Assembly: GCA_964431205.1 (NCBI GenBank)
Contig: CAYSIX010000063.1
Span: forward strand, 1-18,207
Length of the DNA: 18,207 nucleotides
Reading direction: 5' to 3'
Source: CAYSIX01 sp964431205
GTDB lineage: Bacteria; Planctomycetota; Phycisphaerae; Phycisphaerales; Phycisphaeraceae
Below are positions 7,536-14,685 of this stretch, one piece after another. Position 1 is the first letter of the stretch. Each line of letters starts with the position of its first letter. The notes under the pieces were generated by a model. It made no database searches, was not told the DNA's origin, and saw only the letters and a list, made by a program, of their open reading frames with translations. The position numbers were made by a program, and so were the translations under genes.

Positions 7536-7550
7536 TGAACTTTCGGTTCA
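7536..7550. promoter_or_regulatory. Candidate TetR operator, TGAAC-N5-GTTCA
   Basis: A perfect 5+5 inverted repeat with a 5-nt centre lies in the spacer between the divergent TetR gene and efflux operon, two bases upstream of the proposed -35 hexamer. TetR-family repressors usually bind such palindromes beside the genes they control. Assignment rests on position and symmetry only. A second short palindrome, GCACGTGC, is at 7563-7570. Confidence 0.4.
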
Positions 7551-7619
7551 TCCCCATTCACGGCACGTGCGAACGCTCTCTCGGCACTTTTTCATGCCCC
7601 CCCTCTTGCGCATCTGATC

Positions 7620-8243
7620 ATGCCCATGGCCACCGAGTCCCCAACACGTCCGCCCCGCCCCGCCGAACTCTGGCGACAGGCCGATGCCGCCGAACGCCGG
7701 CGACTCATCGTCGACACCGCCCTGCGCCTGCTCGACCGCCACGGCCCTGAAGCCGTCACCATGCGCCGCGTGGCCTCACGTCTCGGCGTCGGCGCGATGA
7801 CCCTCTACACCTACATCGACGGCCAGCATCACCTGCGCCGCGAGATGGTCCGCCGCGGCTTCGAGATGCTCAACCACGCCTGCAACGAGAACTCGACCCT
7901 CGGCACCCCCGAAGGGTGGCGCGGCGGGTCACGCGCCTACCTCCGCTTCGCCATGGACCATCCCAACCTCTACAAGCTCATGTTCGATCACCCGCTGTCG
8001 GCCGGCGACGAAGACCTGCTCCAGGGCGGGTTCCAGCACCTGCTCGACAAGGTCCGCCTGCGGCTGGAGCAGCGCGGGCTCACCGGCCGCGCCCTCGACC
8101 GCGCCACCCGCGCCTCGGCCGGTCGCTTCTGGATCGCCCTGCACGGCCTGGCCAGCCTCGCCATCGCCGGCCGGCTCATCGTCCTCGAGGGCGACGTCGA
8201 TCAGATCCTCGACGACCTGCTCCCACGCGTCGCCCCGACGTGA
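7620..8243 (+). CDS. TetR/AcrR family transcriptional regulator
   Basis: This 207-aa regulator probably represses the divergent adaptor-pump operon and may also control itself. The N-terminal DNA-binding domain spans about residues 25-75: RRRLIVDTALRLLDRHG, then VTMRRVASRLGVGAMTLYTY, where GVGAMTLYTYI forms the recognition helix. The C-terminal part (about 85-200) resembles the WHG-type ligand-binding domain of the family, with YLRFAMDHPNLYKLMF as its clearest motif. Length is usual for the family. Two in-frame ATGs (7620 and 7626) are equally possible and neither has a clear Shine-Dalgarno. The gene ends 50 bp from the convergent pilin cluster; no terminator is evident in that gap. The ligand is unknown. 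Confidence 0.9.
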   Translation: MPMATESPTRPPRPAELWRQADAAERRRLIVDTALRLLDRHGPEAVTMRRVASRLGVGAMTLYTYIDGQHHLRREMVRRGFEMLNHACNENSTLGTPEGWRGGSRAYLRFAMDHPNLYKLMFDHPLSAGDEDLLQGGFQHLLDKVRLRLEQRGLTGRALDRATRASAGRFWIALHGLASLAIAGRLIVLEGDVDQILDDLLPRVAPT

Positions 8244-8293
8244 TTCGCACGCCGCACCGCCGCCCCGCCTCAACCCGGCGCCACGCCCCCGCG

Positions 8294-9292
8294 TCAGTTC
8301 GTCTCCCAACCGTACGAACCCGGCCTCACCAGCATCGGGTACGTCGGCGAACCGGCCGGACGCAGCACCACGTCGTCCACCTCGAAGTCCATCGTCTGGC
8401 CCGATTCGGTCTCGACGTAGATCGCGGCGCTGTTGAGACTGTCTTCCCACGACGGGGTGAAGGACGCGGTGATCCGCGTCCAGCCCGTACCGACCGAGAC
8501 GTACGGATCGGTGAAGTAACGGGTTTCGTCCTCGTCCGTGACGCGGAGGCCGATCCGCATGTTTGCGCTGCCGCTCGGCACGCGGACCCAGGCCTCGGCC
8601 TCGTACGGCTGGTGCTCGGAGATCTGCGACGTCACGTCCTGCCTGGGCCCGTCCTCGTTGTCGCTGCGGTCGTAGACGTGCAGCAGCGCCATGCCGCTGT
8701 GCGGGGCGTTGGCGTCGAGGGCGATCGAGCAGGACTGGCCCGTCCACGGGCTCAGCCCCTGCTCGAATCCCGGGTTCGCCAGCAGGTTGTCCGGGTGCTC
8801 GGGACCCGGGCTGCGCATCTCGATGCTGACGGTACGTTCCGCCAGCCCCACCGTCCCGCGGCCGTAGACGCGCACGGCGTCCGTCGGGTCGTCGCCGAGG
8901 TCGCCGTCGGCCTCGTCCACGAACTTGTAGCGGTATTGCCCATCGCCCAGCGTGTACGGCCCCGCCCAGGTGTCGTTCGAATGGTCGCCGCGCCAGGTCG
9001 CGTCATCGGCGATCCGGAGCATGGCGACCTCGAGCGCGCTCTGGGCGGCCTGCAGCGCCGCGACCGCGTCGGCCTCGGCGCGGAGCTGGCGGTTCTGCAC
9101 GCGCGCCGCCAGCAACGCGCTGACCCCGAGCACGGTGACCATCATCGAGGCGCCCAGCACGAGGATGTACACGGTCCCGCGGCGCGAGGCGGGGCGAACG
9201 GATGAATCCGAACGCAAGCGGGAAGCAAACCCCGCCCTTCCGGACGGGGCTGGGGGGGGATGGGCGTGCGGTCTTTGATTCGTTGTGTTCAT
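8294..9292 (-). CDS. PilX/GspK-like minor pilin with C-terminal CBM4/9-type domain
   Basis: This 332-aa exported protein is the last gene of the pilus/secretion cluster. A 40-residue Pro/Arg-rich cytoplasmic tail precedes one membrane segment at about 41-63 (VYILVLGASMMVTVLG). A helix with LRAEADAVAALQAAQSALEVA follows, resembling the N-terminal region of PilX proteins rather than a classic prepilin site. Residues about 169-312 look like a carbohydrate-binding module of family 4/9: NLLANPGFEQGLSPW at the start, YEAEAWVRVPSG in the middle, WTRITASFTP, and MDFEVDDVVLRP at the end. The start is ATG 9292, 8 bp after the stop of the PilV-like gene. A longer frame to 9475 is rejected because its extra 61 residues overlap that gene and are low-complexity. 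Family membership of the N-terminal half is inferred; the CBM assignment is stronger. Confidence 0.75.
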   Translation of the reverse strand: MNTTNQRPHAHPPPAPSGRAGFASRLRSDSSVRPASRRGTVYILVLGASMMVTVLGVSALLAARVQNRQLRAEADAVAALQAAQSALEVAMLRIADDATWRGDHSNDTWAGPYTLGDGQYRYKFVDEADGDLGDDPTDAVRVYGRGTVGLAERTVSIEMRSPGPEHPDNLLANPGFEQGLSPWTGQSCSIALDANAPHSGMALLHVYDRSDNEDGPRQDVTSQISEHQPYEAEAWVRVPSGSANMRIGLRVTDEDETRYFTDPYVSVGTGWTRITASFTPSWEDSLNSAAIYVETESGQTMDFEVDDVVLRPAGSPTYPMLVRPGSYGWETN

Positions 9293-9300
9293 CGTAATGC

Positions 9301-9921
9301 TTAGGGCAAGGCGGCCGGATCCTGCCACGCCGCGGTCCGCAACGCGACCAGCTCGGCGACGACGCGACCCTGTCGCTCGACGGTCACGGTGATGCGCTTG
9401 GTTCGATCGGCGGCGACGCCCGGCGTGGCCGTGTCCGCCGGATCGACCCAGGTCACCGCGACCGAGCGGGTCCAACCCGTCATGTCGGGCAGGTCGTTGC
9501 CGGCTCGGTCCTTCGGCGGGCTGGCGCTCCAGCCGTCGTAGTCGTCCACGTCGTCGAACAGGCTGCGGTCGCCGGTGGCGAGTTCGCCCGGGCCGGCGCC
9601 GATCGTGTCCGAACTGCTGCCCGGTTCCTGGTAAGCCCGTTGAGTGATCTCGGCCATGAGTTCCTGCGCCAGTTGCAGGCCTCGGACGCGGTCCCGATGG
9701 GTGACGCGGCTGGCACGCGTGGCGCTGACGGTGCCGATCGCCGCCACAAACAGGATGCTGACGATCAGCATCGAGATGACGACCTCGACGAGGCTGAAGG
9801 CCCTGCGATCCGGGCCTTCGCGGCGCTCAGCCCGCTGCTTGGGCACACGCGCGGCGCCCCCCGCAGCCCCGGGCGGAGGCCCCGGGTCGATCGCGCGCCG
9901 GTGTCGGTCCGTCCGGATCAT
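9301..9921 (-). CDS. PilV/GspI-like minor pseudopilin
   Basis: This 206-aa prepilin-type protein has an unusually long 41-residue basic leader ending DRRA, then the processed N-terminus FSLVEVVISMLIVSILFVAA. The +5 Glu is present and the -1 residue is Ala instead of the usual Gly. The hydrophobic helix (about 42-63) would pack into the pilus core after cleavage by a prepilin peptidase. The C-terminal globular part is short and acidic, with a closing beta-strand region (RITVTVERQGRVVAELVALRT) as in PilV/GspI proteins. The start ATG 9921 overlaps the upstream stop by 4 bp (ATGA), implying translational coupling. The gene lies between PilW-like and PilX-like genes, the usual order of minor pilins. 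Confidence 0.8.
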   Translation of the reverse strand: MIRTDRHRRAIDPGPPPGAAGGAARVPKQRAERREGPDRRAFSLVEVVISMLIVSILFVAAIGTVSATRASRVTHRDRVRGLQLAQELMAEITQRAYQEPGSSSDTIGAGPGELATGDRSLFDDVDDYDGWSASPPKDRAGNDLPDMTGWTRSVAVTWVDPADTATPGVAADRTKRITVTVERQGRVVAELVALRTAAWQDPAALP

Positions 9922-11627
9922 GAGCCCGTACCCCCCATACGGATCGAGACGTGGTCGAACCGGGCCTTGTGCGCGCGCGCCACCAACGAAAGAAACCGGT
10001 CGGCGGTGGCGTCGAACACCTCGTAGACGAACGTGCCGTGGTCCCGGCCGTTGATCGAGAGGTGGACGGTGTTGTCATCGGGGTCCACGATGAGCCGGAC
10101 GTCGAGCAGCTCATCGGGCAGGTTGGGCACCTGGACGAGTGAAACGCTCGAGCTGCCGGAGACGTCGACCATGCGCAGCTCGAGGGTCTGCACGTTGCTG
10201 GAGGGGGTCCAGAGCTCGACGGTGAGGCGGGCCTGCTTGCCGCCGGCGAAGTCCGTGTTCAGCACGATCTGGGCTTTCTCGCTGCCGTTGCCGGTGCACT
10301 GGAAGCGGGCGTAGACGGTCAGGGGCTGGTCGAAGTCGCTCAGCGGGCGGGTGTCGAGCGACCCGTTGCCGATCCACTTGCCGTCGCTGAGCGAGGTGCC
10401 CGTGTTGAAGGTGCTGCTGCCGCCGTCGAGCACCCAGTCGCCGAACGTGTCGCCGTTGTGGTCGATCACGGTGGGGTCGTGGTTGAAGTCGAGCTCCCAG
10501 ACCTGATCGAGCACGGCCGGGGCGTTGAGACAGCGGGCGGCGCCGCCGATGCGAGCGGCCGGATCGTCCGACGCCAGCAGGTTGACGCGCACGGCGGTGA
10601 CGTGGTCGCGTGTGAGCGTCTTGTCCGGGCCGGGGGTCAGGACATGGCCGTAGACGTAATGGTGCATCGCCTCGGAGTTACGATCCTGCCAGTTGCTGTC
10701 GCCGTTGTTGGTCTCGACCATGTCGGTGCTTCCGGTATCGTCGTCGTACCGGACGTACCCCCCATCCGAGTCGTCGGAGATGACGGTGAGGGCGACGGAT
10801 CGGCTGGCGGGGACGGCCGGCGCGTTTGGGAAGGTGGTCTCGACCCACTGATAACCGCCGAGGTCGAGCAGGGCGCCGTCGGCGAAGGGGCGGTCGGCCA
10901 AGACGTTCGTGGTGGGGATGCGGTTCACGGGGTCGGCGTCACGGAGCTGGACCTGCAGATCGATCGTGGCAAGCAGGCCGAGAACACTGACACTTCGTAC
11001 CCTTATTTCGGCGCGGGAGAGTCGCCAGGCGACGGCGTCAGGCCCGAGGGCGAGCGAGGCCGGCGGCAGGTACTGGCCGATCCAGTCGGAAGTGGTCACC
11101 TTCCAGGAGCGCAGGTCGTTGCTGGCGGTGTGCGAGGCGAGGAGGGACTCGGGCTGCTCGATGAGCGGGCCGGGGTAGGTGTGCGTGTGGCTCGTGGTGT
11201 CGTAGGCGAAGTCGAGGTCGGTGACGGCGGCGAGGATGGGCGAGTCGGCGGCGTGGTTGTAGGCGCGCATGAGCGAGTCGCCGGGCGTGCCGGACCAACT
11301 GTATCGGATGTGCTCGGGGCTGCCGTCGCCGTCGCGGTCGGGGACGGTGAAGGCGACGGAGGTGGCGGTGCGTTCGGTGAAGTGCAGGGCGAAGGAGAGC
11401 TCTTCGAGGATCTGAGCCAGGGCGTCGTCGGCACGGAGCCGGGCCTCGTGGACGACGTCGCGATCGGGCATGGCCTGGCCGGCGAAGATCATGGCCGAGC
11501 CCATGGCGACGACGAGGATCGACATGATCGCCAGGCTGACGACCAGCTCGATGAGGCTGAAGCCGTGCGGGCACTGCGTGGCCCCGGCCTCGGGTTCAAG
11601 CCGCGCGTGATGGCTCGATCGCTGCAT
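9918..11627 (-). CDS. PilW/GspJ-like minor pseudopilin with large beta-rich C-terminus
   Basis: This 569-aa prepilin-type protein is far longer than PilW or GspJ (about 200-350 aa). The leader ends PHG and the mature protein starts FSLIELVVSLAIMSILVVAM (from residue 23), with the +5 Glu. The region after the N-terminal helix (LRADDALAQILEELSFALHF) fits PilW/GspJ. From about 376 to the end there is an extra domain (VWELDFNHDPTVID ... FDHVSIRMGG) that looks like a beta-sandwich of the concanavalin/LamG type. That fold is inferred from strand pattern and the closing motif, not a firm match. ATG 11627 was chosen because GAGGTGG ends 8 nt upstream; a GTG at 11639 is also in frame. The 3' end overlaps the PilV-like gene by 4 bp. 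Confidence 0.78.
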   Translation of the reverse strand: MQRSSHHARLEPEAGATQCPHGFSLIELVVSLAIMSILVVAMGSAMIFAGQAMPDRDVVHEARLRADDALAQILEELSFALHFTERTATSVAFTVPDRDGDGSPEHIRYSWSGTPGDSLMRAYNHAADSPILAAVTDLDFAYDTTSHTHTYPGPLIEQPESLLASHTASNDLRSWKVTTSDWIGQYLPPASLALGPDAVAWRLSRAEIRVRSVSVLGLLATIDLQVQLRDADPVNRIPTTNVLADRPFADGALLDLGGYQWVETTFPNAPAVPASRSVALTVISDDSDGGYVRYDDDTGSTDMVETNNGDSNWQDRNSEAMHHYVYGHVLTPGPDKTLTRDHVTAVRVNLLASDDPAARIGGAARCLNAPAVLDQVWELDFNHDPTVIDHNGDTFGDWVLDGGSSTFNTGTSLSDGKWIGNGSLDTRPLSDFDQPLTVYARFQCTGNGSEKAQIVLNTDFAGGKQARLTVELWTPSSNVQTLELRMVDVSGSSSVSLVQVPNLPDELLDVRLIVDPDDNTVHLSINGRDHGTFVYEVFDATADRFLSLVARAHKARFDHVSIRMGGTGS

Positions 11628-11640
11628 CGGGGATCCCACC

Positions 11641-12108
11641 TCAATTCACCTGAACGCGCGACGTCGCGGCGTCGAGCGTCACGGTTCGCTGATTGCCGCC
11701 GACGGCGACGACCGCCGTCCCGCCGGAATCCGCCTGACCGTAGCCGTCGAAGACCACCTGCGCGTCACCGCCGAAGCCGGCGCTGAGCAGGTCGGCCTCG
11801 TACGGCGACTCCCGCAGGTCGAGCCTGTACGGATCGGCGGGGTCGTCCAGGTCGTCGATCGTCGCGATCGTCACTCGATCGTTCGATACGTCGAAGACGA
11901 CGGTGCGGCTGCGGCCCGAGGCCCGCGCGTCACGCCGCGCCAGGGTCAGGTCGTCGGCGATGCGGTGAGCGGCGACCTCGGCGCGGTAGCGCGCCAGCGC
12001 CTGGGCGTAGCGCGGCACGGCGATCGCCGCCACCACCGTGGCGATCGTCAGCACCAGCAACACCTCCACCAGGCTGAATGCTCTGCGGCTACGCATGCGC
12101 CGGCTCAT
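11641..12108 (-). CDS. GspH/FimT-like minor pseudopilin
   Basis: This 155-aa prepilin-type protein has the short basic leader MSRRMRSRRA, then FSLVEVLLVLTIATVVAAIAV with the +5 Glu; the -1 residue is Ala. AVPRYAQALARYRAEVAAHRIADDLTLARRDARASGR matches the helix of GspH/FimT proteins, and the C-terminal half is a run of beta strands (RTVVFDVSNDRVTIATID). ATG 12108 is preferred. A TTG at 12141 would put the start in the arm of the hairpin at 12122-12152. It is followed by the PilW-like gene after 13 bp. GspH is usually a tip-complex pseudopilin of type II secretion; FimT is the pilus counterpart. Confidence 0.83.
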   Translation of the reverse strand: MSRRMRSRRAFSLVEVLLVLTIATVVAAIAVPRYAQALARYRAEVAAHRIADDLTLARRDARASGRSRTVVFDVSNDRVTIATIDDLDDPADPYRLDLRESPYEADLLSAGFGGDAQVVFDGYGQADSGGTAVVAVGGNQRTVTLDAATSRVQVN

Positions 12109-12121
12109 CCCGTGAATGAAA

Positions 12122-12152
12122 CCAGCGCGGCCTCCTGACAAGGCCGCGCTGG
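12122..12152 (-). terminator. Hairpin with short T-rich tail after major pilin gene
   Basis: A perfect 12-bp stem, CCAGCGCGGCCT with AGGCCGCGCTGG, closes a 7-nt loop. On the coding (minus) strand it is followed by TTTCATTC. It sits 26 bp after the stop of the second GspG-like gene and before the GspH gene. The tail is weaker than in a full intrinsic terminator. It is more likely a partial terminator, or an RNA 3'-end stabiliser, that keeps pilin mRNA more abundant than downstream minor pilin mRNA. Confidence 0.6.
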
Positions 12153-12178
12153 CGTCGTTCCGCTCATCGTGACTCGGA

Positions 12179-12703
12179 TCAGTACTGGTTGTACGGCTTG
12201 CCCGAGGCGTCGATCGCGGTGTTGGGCAGGTTCGCCCGGACCGTGCCGGAGGTGGCGTCGTACGCCCAGCCCTCGTCGCCGTTGGATTGCGAGCCGATGT
12301 TGGCCATGTCCTCGAAGCCGTTGTCGCCCTTGAACGAGCCGACCGGCAGCGGCGGGATGCTCCGCAGGTATGGCCCGAAGATGTGGGTCGTGTCCTTGGT
12401 GGCGTTGAAGCTGTCGCCGACCGCGTTCGAGTAGCCGAGCAGCGCGTTGACGCCGGCGTTGCCGTTGATCCCGGCGTTGAGCTGGCTCAGCGTCGGGAAC
12501 TGGCCGGTGTGCTCGGTCGCGTACAGGTCGAGCGCGTTGCGCAGGACCGCGAGGTTCGCGGTCAGCGCCGAATCGGCCGCGCCCTCGGCGCCGCGGCTCA
12601 TCCGCGGGATCGCGATGGCGCCGATGATGCCGATAATCACCACGACGATCACCAGCTCGATCAGGCTGAAGCCGCCACGCATCTTTCTGGATCGCAGGTT
12701 CAT
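12179..12703 (-). CDS. Major pilin/pseudopilin, GspG-like (second copy)
   Basis: This 174-aa protein is probably a main filament subunit. Its leader MNLRSRKMRGG has the canonical -1 Gly, followed by FSLIELVIVVVIIGIIGAIA with the +5 Glu. The helix continues IPRMSRGAEGAADSALTANL and LDLYATEHTGQFP, the GspG-like N-terminal signature. The globular part holds IFGPYLRSIPPLP and GWAYDATSGTVRANLP, shared in form with the upstream paralogue. ATG 12703 was chosen over ATG 12730 because GGAG lies 7-8 nt upstream of it. An 88-bp spacer separates 12730 from the upstream pilin gene; I see no convincing promoter there. A strong hairpin follows. Whether it acts in secretion or as a true pilus cannot be told from sequence. 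Confidence 0.85.
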   Translation of the reverse strand: MNLRSRKMRGGFSLIELVIVVVIIGIIGAIAIPRMSRGAEGAADSALTANLAVLRNALDLYATEHTGQFPTLSQLNAGINGNAGVNALLGYSNAVGDSFNATKDTTHIFGPYLRSIPPLPVGSFKGDNGFEDMANIGSQSNGDEGWAYDATSGTVRANLPNTAIDASGKPYNQY

Positions 12704-12818
12704 GTGGATTCTCCAGAACACGTATCTCATGCCCCACGGGTTACCGCCGCGGACAACAAGAACATCGGTCGCCGCAGCGAGTGACTTGATCGCGGTGATG
12801 ACGAAAATCGGTGAAGGA

Positions 12819-13277
12819 TCAGAGCCCGTCGCTGACGCTGACGTTGACCAGGTTGGCCCGGACGCGGCCGGTCGTCGGGTTGTAGATCCAGCCCACGTCG
12901 CTGGCGTCGCCGGTGGCGATCTTGAACTGGTCCTTGCGGTCGCCGAAGCTCAGCTTCGGGACCTTGTGCAGGTACGGGCCGTAGATGTGCTGAGTCGTGG
13001 GCGTGGGGGAGGTGTTGCCCTCCAGGTCCGTATATTGGGTCAACTGCTCCATGATGCGCGAGCCGGCGGGCGGCTGGCCCCCATGCTCGACGGTGTAGTG
13101 GTCGATCGCGCGCTGGATCACCTTGCGGTCGTTGCGCAGGGCCATCAGCGACGCGCCCTCGGCGCCGCGGCTGATCCGCGGGATCGCCACCGCGCTGAGC
13201 ACGATCGTGATCACCATCACGATCGCCAGCTCGAGCAGGGTGAACGCGCGGCGAGGATGGGAGCGGTCGGTGCCCAT
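12819..13277 (-). CDS. Major pilin/pseudopilin, GspG-like (first copy)
   Basis: This 152-aa prepilin-type protein has the leader MGTDRSHPRRA, then FTLLELAIVMVITIVLSAVA with the +5 Glu and Ala at -1. It shares IPR-x-SRGAEGA, the hydrophobic helix pattern, the HIYGPYLHKVP motif and GWIYNPTTGRVRANLV with the downstream copy, so the two are tandem paralogues. ATG 13277 is preceded by a GGAAG about 10 nt upstream and by a small hairpin. An open frame extends to 13592, but it overlaps the PilP/GspC-like gene and has no pilin character. It lies 53 bp after the PilP/GspC-like gene. Confidence 0.83.
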   Translation of the reverse strand: MGTDRSHPRRAFTLLELAIVMVITIVLSAVAIPRISRGAEGASLMALRNDRKVIQRAIDHYTVEHGGQPPAGSRIMEQLTQYTDLEGNTSPTPTTQHIYGPYLHKVPKLSFGDRKDQFKIATGDASDVGWIYNPTTGRVRANLVNVSVSDGL

Positions 13278-13291
13278 AGTGCGTCGCTTCC

Positions 13292-13308
13292 ACGCCGTCG
13301 CACGGCGT
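13292..13308. other. 7-bp hairpin before first GspG-like gene
   Basis: ACGCCGT (13292-13298) pairs perfectly with ACGGCGT (13302-13308) around a 3-nt loop. It lies 22 bp after the stop of the PilP/GspC-like gene and just before the Shine-Dalgarno region of the pilin gene. It may mark an mRNA processing or stability site. No T-tract follows. Confidence 0.3.
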
Positions 13309-13330
13309 CGAGGAGCCGTCGTGGCCCGGA

Positions 13331-13918
13331 TCAAGGCTCGAGCTCCAGGCGCAGCTCGACACGGGTCGTGCCCTTCTCGAACGTCGCCGTCGGCGTGCGC
13401 GCCGACGGGTCGATGCTCACCAGCGTGAACCCGTCGAGCCGCTGCCCCACGGACATCGGCGTGCCGTTGACGATCGCCACCGGCCGATCGCCCCGCCGCA
13501 TCACCCCCATCAGACGGTGATCGCTGCGGAAGCGATCGGCGACGTGATCGCGCGGGCCGGCCTCGTCCGCCTGACGCCGCGTCCCGACCCACGCCCGCGA
13601 GGGCTCGAACGCCTCACGCGCCGGCGGGCCTTGCAGGTTCAGCTTTTCCGCGGCACGGCGGAGTTGGTCGGCCACGGAAACCGCGCCGGCCGACGCGCTC
13701 GCGCGGCTGGCCGCGGGGTCCACCGCCGGCGTATCCGCCCGACCCGCCGCCGGCTCGAACGACGCGGGCGCCGACACCATCGCCGCCGACGTCGCGGCCG
13801 ACGCTTCGGTCGGGCCCCCCGTCACCTCGCCCAGAAACACCAGGCGATCCAGGGCCACCACCGCCAGCCCGACGCCGACCACACCCAACAGCACCTTTTT
13901 CTGCTTGGACATTTCCAT
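13331..13918 (-). CDS. PilP/GspC-like inner-membrane protein
   Basis: This 195-aa protein probably connects the inner-membrane platform to the secretin. After a short basic N-terminus there is one membrane segment at about 9-28 (VLLGVVGVGLAVVALDRLVF), then an Ala/Ser/Pro-rich linker (30-80). A compact C-terminal domain spans about 130-193: HRLMGVMRRGDRPVAIVNGTPM, then VGQRLDGFTLVSID. The pattern 'GV...AIVNG...VGxxLxGxxLxxI' is that of the HR domain of GspC and PilP. Its position after PilM-N-O matches PilP. ATG 13918 was chosen; ATG 13912 is an equal alternative, and no strong Shine-Dalgarno is visible. The 163 bp between it and pilO hold no gene or clear promoter. Confidence 0.6.
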   Translation of the reverse strand: MEMSKQKKVLLGVVGVGLAVVALDRLVFLGEVTGGPTEASAATSAAMVSAPASFEPAAGRADTPAVDPAASRASASAGAVSVADQLRRAAEKLNLQGPPAREAFEPSRAWVGTRRQADEAGPRDHVADRFRSDHRLMGVMRRGDRPVAIVNGTPMSVGQRLDGFTLVSIDPSARTPTATFEKGTTRVELRLELEP

Positions 13919-14081
13919 ACGTGCCAAGCAAAAGATGCGGCACGCGCACCGGCAAACGCCGTGCATCGGATAACCCCACCGGGACGTTCGCCCGCGACCG
14001 GCTGCGGCGGCTGTAGGGAATGAGCGGGCTCGGCAACGATTCGCACGCCGCACACCTCCCGCACCGGGCCGAGCGGCGCGG

Positions 14082-14685
14082 TCAGGACTGCGGCGCCGCG
14101 TACCAGAGCAGGTCGAAGCGGAACTGCGGCGTGCCCGCCGACGCGGCCGACTTCTTCAGCTCCAACGCCGCCACCGCGACGTCCGGCATCCGCTGGTGGA
14201 GCTGATCGAGAAACCGCGACACCTCGATATACCCGCCGTGCCCCGACACGCGGAGGTCCCGGACCCATTGGCACGAAAAATCTGCCNNNNNNNNNNACGC
14301 GGATCGGCACCGTGACGAAGTGCTCGGACGGCTCGCCCTGGCCCGGCTCGAGCTGGTCGATCTCCAGCTCGTGCGCGGACGCAAGCTCGGTGATCTTCGA
14401 GAGGCGATGGTTCAGCCGATCCACCGCCTCGAGCCGCAGCGGCGACTCGGCCACGCGACGCTGCGTCGCCACGAGCTGGTGCCTGATCTCGCTGAGGCTC
14501 TGCGAACGCTGCTGCGACGCCTCGCGCGCCTCGGCCAGCGCCGCGCGGTGCTCACGCAGACGGGCACGCTCGGCCAGCCACGGCCGCACCCCGACCAGCA
14601 CCAGCACCACCGACAGGCACACGCAGACCGCGATCCCCACCCGGTCCGTCTTCGTCCATCGCCCGGGCGCCCCGTGGTCGCTCAT
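14082..14685 (-). CDS. pilO: PilO/GspM-like platform protein, interrupted by an assembly gap
   Basis: This bitopic protein pairs with PilN in the pilus inner-membrane platform. Visible: a short cytoplasmic tail, one TM segment at about 17-36, a charged coiled coil (about 38-110), and the PilO-type FVTVPIR. The 10-N gap then intervenes. Past it the correct reading resumes in another frame with VSGHGGYIEVSRFLDQLHQR and FRFDLLWYAAPQS. Joining the two sides at a shared 7-mer gives VPIRVSGHGGYIEVSRFL, the usual PilO motif, with no frameshift and a total of about 184 aa. I therefore think the gene is intact in the organism. ATG 14685 overlaps the pilN stop by 4 bp. Confidence 0.78.
14287..14296. 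other. Run of 10 N (scaffold gap)
   Basis: Ten unknown bases interrupt pilO. ACGCGGA occurs at 14248-14254 and again right after the gap at 14297-14303. The roughly 32 bases left of the gap, including an A-run unlike the rest of the window, add residues not expected in PilO. This suggests two contig ends that overlap in reality, with 10 as a placeholder length. Confidence 0.9.

Noticed and set aside
9293..9475. Longer N-terminus for the PilX-like protein
   Set aside because: The extension is an Arg/Gly-rich overlap with the PilV-like gene; ATG 9292 fits just after that gene's stop.
13920..13926. Sigma54 -24-like TGGCACG on the minus strand before the PilP/GspC-like gene
   Set aside because: No -12 TTGC element occurs at the right spacing, and the motif sits only two bases before the start codon.
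14082..14685. pilO as a true frameshifted pseudogene
   Set aside because: The frame change coincides exactly with the N run, and joining at the shared 7-mer restores a typical PilO sequence.
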